Source of the DNA: Stenotrophomonas indicatrix
GTDB taxonomy: Bacteria > Pseudomonadota > Gammaproteobacteria > Xanthomonadales > Xanthomonadaceae
DNA: 64,000 nt
Reading direction: 5' to 3'
Assembly (NCBI RefSeq): GCF_002750975.1
Contig: NZ_PEJS01000002.1
Coordinates: 310,001 to 374,000 of the forward strand
Numbering within the stretch: the first letter of the stretch is position 1; every line of letters starts with the position of its first letter. This document shows, piece by piece, positions 42,445 to 50,326 of the stretch. The notes beneath the pieces are model-generated. The model was given only the letters and a program-made list of their open reading frames with translations. It was not told where the DNA came from and made no database searches. The position numbers and the translations under genes are program-made.

Positions 42445-43218
42445 ATGCGCCGCCACCGCTTGCCGTTGACCGTTGCGCTGCTCGCCAGCGCCTTCACAGC
42501 ACCGGCGATGGCCGCCGTGCCGTTCATCAATGCCAGCTGCCCCGGTGGGCTGGATGTCCATGCAGACGAGGGCGGGCCGGTCTACGTGCAGGGCCGCGAG
42601 ACCACCCTCAAGCGCTTCAACGATCGCTATTTCGAAGCGCGCGATGCCAGCAGCGGCACCACGCTTTCAATCAGCACCGGTGACGACGGTACGCCGCAGG
42701 TCAGCTACACCGGACGCGGCGGTGCCAACGGCATCTGCCAGGTCAGCAACAACGGCACGCCGGCGACTGCCGTGGAAGGTGGCAGGCACCACCGTGAGGA
42801 TCGCGATGACGATGCAGCACTGCCACGCGAGGTGACCTGCGAATCCACCGACCAGCGCCAGGTGTCCTGTGACATGGACACGCGTGGCAACGTGGAGATC
42901 GTGCGCCAGCTCAGCCGTACCCGTTGCGAGCAGGGCAGCAACTGGGGCCTGTCGCGGCATTCGGTCTGGGTCAACGGTGGCTGCCGCGCGACGTTCCGCA
43001 ACATGTCCAAGGCTGCAGCCAACGCGCCAGCGGGCGATACCGCGCTCGGTTCGTGCAATGCAAGCAAAGGCGCACAGGGCACGCTGGTGACCCAGGTGCC
43101 GGTCGGCACCGATTACCAGGAACTGATCATCGATTATCCCGAGGGCCGCTTCCTGTGCATGATGCGCAACGACGGCCGGGTGCAGAGCGTGACGCCGATT
43201 CGCCGCCGCGGGGGTTGA
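42445..43218 (+). CDS. Secreted DUF3011 protein
   Basis: A 257-residue exported protein with a signal peptide (LTVALLASAFTAPAMA). The central part (about 128-195) has the DUF3011 pattern: EVTCESTDQRQVSCDMDTRG, VRQLSRTRCEQGSNWGL and WVNGGCRATF, with paired cysteines. Proteins with this domain are periplasmic or secreted in Xanthomonadaceae and of unknown function. Flanking parts are not recognised. AAGGAAG lies upstream of the ATG. Confidence 0.82.
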   Translation: MRRHRLPLTVALLASAFTAPAMAAVPFINASCPGGLDVHADEGGPVYVQGRETTLKRFNDRYFEARDASSGTTLSISTGDDGTPQVSYTGRGGANGICQVSNNGTPATAVEGGRHHREDRDDDAALPREVTCESTDQRQVSCDMDTRGNVEIVRQLSRTRCEQGSNWGLSRHSVWVNGGCRATFRNMSKAAANAPAGDTALGSCNASKGAQGTLVTQVPVGTDYQELIIDYPEGRFLCMMRNDGRVQSVTPIRRRGG

Positions 43219-43276
43219 GCTCATCGTGCCTGCAGCCCTAAGGTGACTACCCTTACACCCGTCTGGCGGCACCACC

Positions 43277-44221
43277 ATGTCCCATCTTCTGGCCAAGGCA
43301 GCCGAGAAACAGGATCTTGACCGAATCGACGCATTGCTGGATGCGGGTGCCGATATCGAGTGGCAGCACAAGGGCACCGGACGTACTCCGCTGCTTTCGG
43401 CTGTGATCGCCGGAAAGACTGACTCGGTGTTGCGGCTTTTGGACCGTGGCGCCAACATCCAGCACGCCTGCATGGCGGTGGGCTTTACCGCAATGGGATG
43501 GGCGGCCGAGCGCAACGACGCAGACATCGGACGCCTGCTGATCGCACGCGGCGCCTCGCTGGACGCGGCCTCCCCGGAACTGCATCGCACACCGCTGATG
43601 GTGGCGGCGCAGGGCGGTCATCTGCCGATGGTCGAGCTGCTGCTGGCTGGCGGTGCTGATGTCGCACGCGTGGATTTCGAAGGACATAATGCGCTGTCGC
43701 TGGCCGAAGCGCGCGGGCATGCGGCTGTGGTGCAGTGCCTGCAGGCAGCGGGCGCGCAGATGCCACCGATGTTGGAGGAGGCGCCGCCGCTTGCGTGGCC
43801 TGAACCGGCCGCAGAGGGGGAACCGGCATCAGTGGTGCGTGGCTATATGCTGGCCTGCAATGAGTGGGAAACGCGTGGTTACCGTGATGCCAAGGTCGGT
43901 GGAGTCCTGCTCGGTAGTGCAGCATTCCAACAGGAGCGCGCGGACATCCTCGCGGCCTGGTGTACCGACCGGAAGCGGGTGTATTCCACGGGCATGTCGG
44001 TGGGCAATCCGCCGGTGCACGTGCCGGAGGACCTGCTGGCCGCGGTCGGTCAGCCGACGGCCTCCAAGGCCGAAGTCCTGGTACGTGACCATGCACAGAA
44101 ATCCCGCGCGCTGCGTTACGAGCGCCTGTTCGTGCTCAAGCGCGTGGCTGGGCAGTGGCGGATCGACATGCTGAAGAAGCGCCTGTTCCGCACCGAAGCG
44201 TGGTCGTCGGCGATTCTCTGA
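43277..44221 (+). CDS. Ankyrin-repeat protein with C-terminal NTF2-like domain
   Basis: A 314-residue cytoplasmic protein with four to five ankyrin repeats (about 1-165; recurring DALLDAGADI, TPLLSAVIAGK, TPLMVAAQGGHLPMVELLLAGGADV) joined by an acidic linker to a C-terminal domain (about 185-310) ending YERLFVLKRVAGQWRIDMLKKR, the pattern of NTF2-like folds that include immunity proteins of polymorphic toxins. This pairing suggests a binding or neutralising role, but no toxin gene is adjacent. Convergent with a small membrane protein gene. Confidence 0.75.
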   Translation: MSHLLAKAAEKQDLDRIDALLDAGADIEWQHKGTGRTPLLSAVIAGKTDSVLRLLDRGANIQHACMAVGFTAMGWAAERNDADIGRLLIARGASLDAASPELHRTPLMVAAQGGHLPMVELLLAGGADVARVDFEGHNALSLAEARGHAAVVQCLQAAGAQMPPMLEEAPPLAWPEPAAEGEPASVVRGYMLACNEWETRGYRDAKVGGVLLGSAAFQQERADILAAWCTDRKRVYSTGMSVGNPPVHVPEDLLAAVGQPTASKAEVLVRDHAQKSRALRYERLFVLKRVAGQWRIDMLKKRLFRTEAWSSAIL

Positions 44222-44239
44222 GCACGGCCCGAAGTGCCG

Positions 44240-44587
44240 TCAGCCGGCGGCGTTGTACAGCACTACCCACGCCAGCATCAGGGCGAACATGCCGGCGAAC
44301 GTCAGGCCAAACCACAGCGCCGCCACCTTCACGTTGCCGATCAACGCTGCCAGCATCCGCTGCGGCTCGCTCTTCAGGATCGGATATTCGGCGTGTGCCT
44401 TGCGCAGACGCTGCCAACCCAACCCGAGGAATACCAGGGTCGAGAACGGCACCAGCAGGAGCGTCGCCTGCATCAGCCAGCCATTCGGCGACGCATCCAT
44501 CGAGCTGCTCAGCAGAATCGCAAAAACGGCGATGGGCAGCGCCCCGATGAAAAAGCGCGGCCAGGCAGTGTTGATGAAGGGCGACAT
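44240..44587 (-). CDS. Small inner-membrane protein, 115 residues
   Basis: Three hydrophobic segments (RFFIGALPIAVFAILL, MQATLLLVPFSTLVFLGLG, AALWFGLTFAGMFALMLAWVVL) with short loops. Not recognised. ATG 44587 with GGAAG just upstream is preferred over an in-frame ATG at 44629. Ends 18 bp from the convergent ankyrin gene. Confidence 0.65.
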   Translation of the reverse strand: MSPFINTAWPRFFIGALPIAVFAILLSSSMDASPNGWLMQATLLLVPFSTLVFLGLGWQRLRKAHAEYPILKSEPQRMLAALIGNVKVAALWFGLTFAGMFALMLAWVVLYNAAG

Positions 44588-44717
44588 CGCAATCTTCCAT
44601 GAGGGGCGGTCGGGTCCGCGCGGCATCATGCCATGCGATGGCCCTGCTGCACCGCCGCGAGTGGTGTCACATGCGTCTGGCTAGACTGTGCTTCTTTTTC
44701 GTTCGCAGGAGGCACCC

Positions 44718-45638
44718 ATGGCCCATCATCCCGCCGTTACCCTGATCGGCGTCCCCACCGACATCGGGGCGGGCCATCGCGGCGCCCGGCTGGGGCCGGA
44801 AGCCCTGCGCGTGGCCGGCCTGCCTGAAGCACTGGAAGCGCGTGGCGTGGACGTGCGCGACCTTGGCAACCTGGACGGCCCGCGCAACCCGTGGACCGCG
44901 CCGGTGCAGGGCTATCGCCACCTGGACGAGGTGGTGGCGTGGAACCACGCGCTGATGGAAGCCAGCTACGCCGAACTGCAGGCCGGCCGCATGCCGATCA
45001 TGCTGGGCGGCGACCACTGCCTGGGCATCGGTTCGATCACTGCCGTCGCGCGCTGGTGCCGCGAGCAGGGCAAGGACCTGCGCGTGCTGTGGCTGGATGC
45101 GCATTCGGATTTCAACACCAGTGAGGTGACCCCGTCGGGCAACATCCACGGTATGCCGGTGGCCTGCCTGTGCGGCCTCGGCCCGGATGCGCTGACCAGG
45201 CTGGGCGGCACTTCGCCGGCGATCCAGCCTTCGCAGGTGCACCAGATCGGCATCCGTTCGGTGGACCCGGAAGAAAAGCGCCTGATCAAGACCCACAAGG
45301 TCGATGTCTACGACATGCGCTACATCGACGAGAACGGCATGAAGCGCACCGTGGAAGCGGCGCTGGCCGGCATCGACGAGAACACCCACCTGCACGTCAG
45401 CTTCGACGTCGATTTCCTCGACCCGAGCATTGCCCCGGGCGTGGGCACCACCGTACCGGGCGGGGTGAACTACCGCGAAGCGCAGCTGGTGATGGAGATG
45501 ATCGCCGACAGTGGCCGCATGGGCTCGCTGGATATCGTTGAACTCAATCCGCTGCTGGACAACCACAACAGCACCGCCGAACTGGCCGTGGACCTGGTCG
45601 AAAGCCTGTTCGGGAAATCGACCCTGATGCGCGACTGA
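44718..45638 (+). CDS. rocF: Arginase
   Basis: Dimanganese enzyme hydrolysing arginine to ornithine and urea. The 306-residue product has the metal-ligand motifs GGDHCLGIGS (about 97-106), WLDAHSDFNT and SFDVDFLDPSIAPGVGT in the order and spacing of true arginases, and SGNIHGMPVA of the substrate loop. Length is as in Bacillus RocF. A perfect AGGAGG precedes the ATG at 44718. Monocistronic by context. It could also act on a related guanidino compound, but motif agreement with arginase is close. Confidence 0.92.
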   Translation: MAHHPAVTLIGVPTDIGAGHRGARLGPEALRVAGLPEALEARGVDVRDLGNLDGPRNPWTAPVQGYRHLDEVVAWNHALMEASYAELQAGRMPIMLGGDHCLGIGSITAVARWCREQGKDLRVLWLDAHSDFNTSEVTPSGNIHGMPVACLCGLGPDALTRLGGTSPAIQPSQVHQIGIRSVDPEEKRLIKTHKVDVYDMRYIDENGMKRTVEAALAGIDENTHLHVSFDVDFLDPSIAPGVGTTVPGGVNYREAQLVMEMIADSGRMGSLDIVELNPLLDNHNSTAELAVDLVESLFGKSTLMRD

Positions 45639-45650
45639 GAGGGTCCAGCC

Positions 45651-45673
45651 TGAACGGTTGGACGAACCGTTCA
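45651..45673. terminator. Hairpin after arginase
   Basis: TGAACGGTT/AACCGTTCA stem with a 5-base loop, 13 bp after the arginase stop. There is no T tract, so it is a weak or factor-assisted terminator at best. Confidence 0.4.
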
Positions 45674-45805
45674 CACGCGCTCCACGCCCCTGCCGCCAGA
45701 TTGCACCTCACGCGGCAGTGTTGGCTTCGAGCCAGCCTGCCGCCCCGATCAATACAACCGAACCCCGTGATTGAGCGGTGTAGCGGCAAACCCAAGGAGA
45801 AGCCC

Positions 45806-45943
45806 ATGAAGCGCGTAGTTGCCCTGATGCTGTTGTCGATGTTCTCGGTGGCCCTGCTGGCCGGTTGCAACACCGTTGCCGGTGCCGGCAAGGACGTGCA
45901 GAAGGCTGGTGAGAAGGTTGAGGATGCCGCCAAGGGCAACTGA
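45806..45943 (+). CDS. Entericidin-like small lipoprotein
   Basis: A 45-residue lipoprotein with lipobox LAGC (C21) and the mature entericidin pattern NTVAGAGKDVQKAGEKVEDAA, predicted to form an amphipathic helix at the envelope. Entericidins are small stress- or stationary-phase lipoproteins linked to programmed lysis in E. coli. AAGGAGA precedes the ATG. Followed by a good terminator, then CsbD, another general-stress protein; the two are commonly neighbours in this group. Confidence 0.9.
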   Translation: MKRVVALMLLSMFSVALLAGCNTVAGAGKDVQKAGEKVEDAAKGN

Positions 45944-45966
45944 GCCTGAGGTGGTGCGCACTACGG

Positions 45967-45995
45967 AAAAGGCCGGGATCTTCCCGGCCTTTTTC
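45967..45995 (+). terminator. Rho-independent terminator after the entericidin gene
   Basis: AAAGGCCGGGA/TCCCGGCCTTT stem with a very short loop and a T run. Confidence 0.9.
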
Positions 45996-46154
45996 ATGCG
46001 CGCTTGCCGCGTGTGGACGCCGCGTGTCGACCGGTAGTGAACCATTCAAGCAGGTGAGCAGCGCTTTCATGGCCGGTTGACCGTGCTTCAACGTGCACTG
46101 CGCGATGCTGCAGCCACGGTAACAACGCCGTTGCATTCCAAGGAAGCCTCAGCA

Positions 46155-46376
46155 ATGAACAAAGACATCATTTCCGGCAAGTGGTCCCAGCTCAAGGGCA
46201 AGGCCCAGGCGAAGTGGGGCGATCTGACCAATGACGATTTCGATGTGGCCGAGGGCAATGCCGAATATCTGGCGGGCCGCCTGCAGGAGCGCTATGGCTG
46301 GGCCAAGGACCGCGCAGAAACCGAAGTGCGCGATTTCGAGAAAGCGATGCACAAGGATTACCCGGACTACAAGTAA
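46155..46376 (+). CDS. CsbD-family stress protein
   Basis: A 73-residue hydrophilic protein with the CsbD pattern: [22 protein letters not shown] at the start with tandem K-G-K-A helices, then [19 protein letters not shown]. Family members (YjbJ in E. coli) are abundant in stationary phase and under general stress; the molecular role is unknown. AGGAAG is 7 bases before the ATG. Confidence 0.92.
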   Translation: MNKDIISGKWSQLKGKAQAKWGDLTNDDFDVAEGNAEYLAGRLQERYGWAKDRAETEVRDFEKAMHKDYPDYK

Positions 46377-46410
46377 CCGGGCGTCGAACGCTCGCGTTAT
46401 GCCCCCACCG

Positions 46411-46442
46411 ACAACGCCCGCGCCGGAAGGTGCGGGCGTTGT
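46411..46442 (+). terminator. Hairpin terminator after csbD-like gene
   Basis: ACAACGCCCGC/GCGGGCGTTGT stem with a GCCGGAAGGT loop, between convergent genes. No T tract. Confidence 0.55.
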
Positions 46443-46454
46443 GCTGTGTGCAGA

Positions 46455-47267
46455 TCAACGCGCCGGCGGGTCGGGCACGTAGCGGTTGGGGAAGGCCTGT
46501 GGCTGGCGGTCCAGGCGCGAGGGCGAATCGAGCAGGATGCCGCGTGCACGCAGGTTGCGGGCGCTGTCGTAGCGCAGCTGCAGCACCTGTGCCGGGCTGC
46601 GGGTGGCGCGTTCGAAATCGGTATCGCGCACCGATGAACTTTCGCGCGCACCATGCCCGGTGCCCAGCGCGGGCGCCTGCGACTTGGCCGAATAGCCTTC
46701 AATGCGGCTGGCGCTGGCGTCGGCCGCCGCCGAGGCTTCGGCCGACGCCGGTGCCGGTGCCGGCCCGGCGCGACCGCGCAGGATCGGCTGCGGACGCGGG
46801 TACCAGCGACGCGCTTCCTCGAACACCGCCACGCCGACCACGCCGACGTTGTCCGGGCGGCCGGTGCGGCTGGCATAGCTGCCGCTGGGGCTGCTGAAGA
46901 CGAACTGGGCCACTTCGTCCTGGGTCTTGCGCCAACCGGTGATGTCGGCGCGCTGGCCAGGGTTGAGCACGTAACCGGTCTGCGAGGGATCGGCGTCTTC
47001 ACCGGAGATGGCGTTGACCCCGTCCACCGACAGCACCACCAGCACCCGTCGCGTGCTGTCGTTGTACAGGCGCACCGCATAGCGGTGGCCGCGCTCACCG
47101 GCCACCCAGCGCTGGCCGTCGGCCGGGTAGCTGCGCAGCTCGGTGCCGCGGTCGCGGTCGACCAGGGCCACGCGCACCGGGCCGTCCTGCGGCATCGGCG
47201 GGGGCAGCGGAGCCGGGCGGAAGCCGGCCAGGGGCAGGATCAGCAGCAGGGGCAGCAGGCGTTTCAT
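46455..47267 (-). CDS. Exported protein of unknown function
   Basis: A 270-residue protein with a cleavable signal (LLPLLLILPLAGF) and Pro-rich N-terminus. The first half (about 25-150) is strand-rich, with VRVALVDRDRGTELRSYPADGQRWVAGERGH-like segments resembling proteins that give a stress- or adhesion-related beta domain; the second half is Ala/Ser-rich and low-complexity. Not recognised. GGAGA precedes the ATG. Divergent from trpS with 108 bp between starts. Confidence 0.65.
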   Translation of the reverse strand: MKRLLPLLLILPLAGFRPAPLPPPMPQDGPVRVALVDRDRGTELRSYPADGQRWVAGERGHRYAVRLYNDSTRRVLVVLSVDGVNAISGEDADPSQTGYVLNPGQRADITGWRKTQDEVAQFVFSSPSGSYASRTGRPDNVGVVGVAVFEEARRWYPRPQPILRGRAGPAPAPASAEASAAADASASRIEGYSAKSQAPALGTGHGARESSSVRDTDFERATRSPAQVLQLRYDSARNLRARGILLDSPSRLDRQPQAFPNRYVPDPPAR

Positions 47268-47375
47268 CGGGCGTCTCCAGCGGGGTTGGGTGAATGAACG
47301 CGCCGGAGGCCCTGACGGGGTTGACCGTGTGCACGGTAAACTGGCCGCGTTCATAGAAGGTTCCCGCACGCAGTC

Positions 47376-48668
47376 ATGACGACCCGAGTCCTTACCGGCA
47401 TCACCCCCTCCGGCACGCCCCACCTGGGCAACTACGTTGGCGCCATCCGCCCGGCCATTGCGGCCAGCCGCGCGCCGGACATCGAGAGCTTCTTCTTCCT
47501 GGCCGATCTGCACAGCCTGATCAAGTCGCAGGACCCGCAGCGCACCCAGCGCGCGACCCTGGAGATCGCTGCCAGCTGGCTGGCCTGTGGCCTGGACCCG
47601 GAACACGTGTGGTTCTATCGCCAGAGTGACATCCGCGAGACCACCGAGCTGATGTGGTTCCTGACCGCCATCGCCAGCAAGGGCATCCTCAACCGCGCCC
47701 ATGCCTACAAGGCGGCGGTGGACAAGAACCGGGAGGAAGGCCAGGACGAGGACGCAGGTGTCAGCGCCGGCCTGTTCATGTACCCGGTGCTGATGGCGGC
47801 CGACATCCTGATCTTCAAGGCCAACCAGGTACCGGTGGGCCGTGACCAGATCCAGCACATCGAGATGGCGCGCGACTTCGCCCAGCGCTTCAACCATGTG
47901 TACGGCAAGGAGTATTTCCCGCTGCCGGACGTGGTGATCGACGAGCAGGTGGCAACCCTGGCGGGCCTGGATGGCCGCAAGATGAGCAAGAGCTACCACA
48001 ACACCATTCCGCTGTTCGTGCCGCGCGAGGAGCTGAAGAAGCTGGTGTTCTCGATCCTGACCGACTCGCGTGCCCCTGGCGAGCCGAAGGACACCGAAGG
48101 TTCGGCGCTGTTCCAGATGTACCAGGCGTTCGCCACCCCGGAGCAGACCGCTGCCTTCGCCAAGGCCTTCGCCGATGGCATCAGCTGGGGCGATGCCAAG
48201 CAGCAGCTGTTCGAGCGCATCGACAGCGAACTGTCGCCGCTGCGCGAGCGCTACAACGCGCTGATGGCCGAGCCGGAGAAGATCGAAGCACTGCTCAAGC
48301 GCCGTGGCCAGCAGTTGCGTGAGCAGCTGGCAGCACCGCTGCTGGAAGAACTGCGCCATGCGGTGGGCCTGCGTGATCTGTCCGATGCCGGCGACATCGC
48401 CAGCGAAGATGCCGGTGAAGCCCGCGCCGCTCCCCCGCTGTTCAAGCAGTACCGCGAGAAGGACGGCCGTTTCTACTTCAAGCTCACCGCCGGTGACGGC
48501 ACGCTGCTGATCCAGAGCGAAGGCTTCGACTCGCCGCGCGATGCCGGCCAGCTGATCGCCGTGCTGAAGCAGGCCGAGCAGGGTGACCAGCTGCAGAGTG
48601 ACCTGTTCAAGCTGGAAGCCGAGGTGGATGCGGTGCTGGCGGCGCTGGCTGTGCTGCGCGCCGACTGA
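47376..48668 (+). CDS. trpS: Tryptophanyl-tRNA synthetase with C-terminal extension
   Basis: Charges tRNA-Trp. The 430-residue product has the class I signatures TPSGTPHLGNY (HIGH-like, about 10-20) and GRKMSKS (about 206-212), and a standard core ending near residue 335. About 90 further residues follow; they include a small strand-rich domain, LFKQYREKDGRFYFKLTA and IQSEGFDSPRDA, resembling a DUF1508/YegP-like module. Other Xanthomonadaceae TrpS proteins also appear to have this longer form. Ordinary TrpS proteins are about 330 residues. ATG 47376 is the start by family alignment. Confidence 0.95.
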   Translation: MTTRVLTGITPSGTPHLGNYVGAIRPAIAASRAPDIESFFFLADLHSLIKSQDPQRTQRATLEIAASWLACGLDPEHVWFYRQSDIRETTELMWFLTAIASKGILNRAHAYKAAVDKNREEGQDEDAGVSAGLFMYPVLMAADILIFKANQVPVGRDQIQHIEMARDFAQRFNHVYGKEYFPLPDVVIDEQVATLAGLDGRKMSKSYHNTIPLFVPREELKKLVFSILTDSRAPGEPKDTEGSALFQMYQAFATPEQTAAFAKAFADGISWGDAKQQLFERIDSELSPLRERYNALMAEPEKIEALLKRRGQQLREQLAAPLLEELRHAVGLRDLSDAGDIASEDAGEARAAPPLFKQYREKDGRFYFKLTAGDGTLLIQSEGFDSPRDAGQLIAVLKQAEQGDQLQSDLFKLEAEVDAVLAALAVLRAD

Positions 48669-48670
48669 TC

Positions 48671-48693
48671 GGTAGATGCCGACCTTGGTCGGC
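48671..48693 (+). repeat. SMAG palindrome (GCCGACC subtype)
   Basis: GGTAG head with a GCCGACC/GGTCGGC stem, 2 bp after the trpS stop. Confidence 0.75.
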
Positions 48694-48707
48694 GCTGTTG
48701 AGGGCGG

Positions 48708-48733
48708 AATGCCGGCCAGCGGCCGGCACTACC
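48708..48733 (-). repeat. SMAG palindrome, inverted
   Basis: GCCGGCC/GGCCGGC stem ending in CACTACC, the GTAG head on the minus strand. Confidence 0.8.
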
Positions 48734-48794
48734 ACGGCATTGCACCCATGGCATGATGTCCGCGCGCCTCAGGCGCGATGACATGGAGTCTGCA

Positions 48795-49097
48795 ATGGCC
48801 TGGTTGTCGCTGCTGCTGTTCCTGCCCTGGTTCATTCTGCTGGGCAGCCTGTACTGGCTGTTTCCGCGCCAGCCGCGTACCGCGCGGCGACGCCTGTTCG
48901 ATGGCGCTGCGCTGGCATTGGCGCTGGCCCTGAGCATCGTGGCGATGCTGTGGGGCCACCACATCGGTCTGGTACAACCGGGCGCCGGGCCGATCTGGCC
49001 GCAGGTGCTGGCGGTGCTGTATGCCTATGGCGCGTTCCTGGCGGTGCTGGTACTGGCGCTGCTGCTGCGGCCGCAGTTCGCTTTGCGCTGCAGCTGA
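48795..49097 (+). CDS. Small membrane protein, 100 residues
   Basis: Three predicted membrane helices (LSLLLFLPWFILLGSLYWLF, ALALALALSIVAMLWG, LAVLYAYGAFLAVLVLALLL) separated by a basic loop (RQPRTARRR). Not recognised. ATG 48795 has GGAG at 7 bases; in-frame ATGs at 48753 and 48783 are possible alternatives. Flanked by SMAG repeats on both sides. Confidence 0.65.
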   Translation: MAWLSLLLFLPWFILLGSLYWLFPRQPRTARRRLFDGAALALALALSIVAMLWGHHIGLVQPGAGPIWPQVLAVLYAYGAFLAVLVLALLLRPQFALRCS

Positions 49098-49099
49098 TC

Positions 49100-49125
49100 G
49101 GTAGTGCCGGCCGCTGGCCGGCAAC
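49100..49125 (+). repeat. SMAG palindrome
   Basis: GGTAG head with GCCGGCCGC/GGCCGGC stem, 2 bp after the membrane-protein stop. Confidence 0.8.
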
Positions 49126-49149
49126 TGCATTCAACCGGCTAACCCGGGA

Positions 49150-49172
49150 TTGCCGGCCAGCGGCCGGCACCA
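49150..49172 (-). repeat. SMAG palindrome, inverted, head degraded
   Basis: GCCGGCC/GGCCGGC stem ending in CACC where CTACC would be expected. Confidence 0.65.
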
Positions 49173-49253
49173 TCCGACCAAAGCCGCATCGATCACGCCA
49201 TGCCGGCGCGCCTACCATGGGTGTCTGTTCCCGATCCTGCCAGGTGCGCGTCG

Positions 49254-50186
49254 ATGACCGCCGATCCCAGCATCCACACCATCGATACCGGTTTCCAACG
49301 GCCTGACTTCGATGCCGCCTACCTGGTCATCGAAAACGGTCGTGCTGCGTTCGTCGACTGCGGTACCGGCCTGTCGGTACCGGCGATGCTGCAGGCCCTG
49401 GCCGACAACGGGCTGGGCGTGGAGGCGGTGGACTGGCTGCTGCTGACCCACGTGCACCTGGATCATGCCGGTGGCGCTGGCCTGCTGATGCAGCAGTTGC
49501 CCAATGCGCGCGCGGTGCTGCATCCGCGCGGCGCGCCGCACATGATCGATCCGAACCGGTTGATCGCCGGTGCCACGGCCGTTTATGGCGCTGAGGAAAT
49601 CGCCCGCAGTTATGGCCGCATCGAAGCGATTCCCGAGCAGCGCGTGGTGGTGGCTGACGACGGCCAGCGCATCGACCTGGCCGGTCGCGAGCTGGTGCTG
49701 CTGCATACCCCGGGGCACGCGCTGCACCACTACTGCGTGTGGGATGCGCGCAGCCGCAGCTGGTTCACCGGCGATACCTTCGGTATCTCCTACCGCGAGC
49801 TGGACAGCGCGCAGGGCGCTTTCATCTTCCCCACCTCATCGCCGGTGCAGTTCGACCCGGACGCGATGAAGGCGTCGATCCAGCGCATGCTCGGTTACGC
49901 ACCGCAGGCGATGTACCTGACCCATTACGGTCGTGTCGAACAGGTCGAAAAGCTGGCCGAGGATCTGTTCGAACAGATCGATGCGATGGCGGCAATCGGC
50001 CGCCAGTGCGATGGTCGCCCCGATCGTCATCGCTGCCTGCTGGCCGCGTTGCAGGCGCTGTACCTGGAGCGTGCACAGCAGCATGGCTGCGCGCTGGACC
50101 AGGCTGCAGTGAGCGAAGTACTGGCGATGGATATCGAACTCAACGCGCAGGGCCTGGCCTGCTGGCTGGACCGTGTATCGCGCTGA
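49254..50186 (+). CDS. Metallo-beta-lactamase-fold hydrolase
   Basis: A 310-residue cytoplasmic MBL-fold enzyme. The metal motif LLTHVHLDHAGG (HxHxDH, about 62-67) is followed by the other ligands at HTPGHALHH, TGDTF and YLTHYG. The C-terminal about 90 residues form a helical extension (EQVEKLAEDLFEQIDAM). This composition is closer to glyoxalase II-like or lactonase-like hydrolases than to true beta-lactamases. There is no signal peptide, so periplasmic drug resistance is not indicated. Substrate unknown. Confidence 0.9.
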   Translation: MTADPSIHTIDTGFQRPDFDAAYLVIENGRAAFVDCGTGLSVPAMLQALADNGLGVEAVDWLLLTHVHLDHAGGAGLLMQQLPNARAVLHPRGAPHMIDPNRLIAGATAVYGAEEIARSYGRIEAIPEQRVVVADDGQRIDLAGRELVLLHTPGHALHHYCVWDARSRSWFTGDTFGISYRELDSAQGAFIFPTSSPVQFDPDAMKASIQRMLGYAPQAMYLTHYGRVEQVEKLAEDLFEQIDAMAAIGRQCDGRPDRHRCLLAALQALYLERAQQHGCALDQAAVSEVLAMDIELNAQGLACWLDRVSR

Positions 50187-50225
50187 CCTGCGCACGCCCT
50201 GGCGGCGGAGATCCGCTGCGCCCCT

Positions 50226-50252
50226 GGTAGATCCACGCCATGCGTGGATGAC
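50226..50252 (+). repeat. SMAG palindrome (CCACGC subtype)
   Basis: GGTAG head with a TCCACGC/GCGTGGA stem, between the MBL enzyme and the M28 peptidase. Confidence 0.75.
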
Positions 50253-50326
50253 ACGGTCCCGGGCCGCGCCGCGATGTCACGACCACGTTACACTCTGGTG
50301 ACTTTCAAGCTAGCCGTGGTGTTGCC

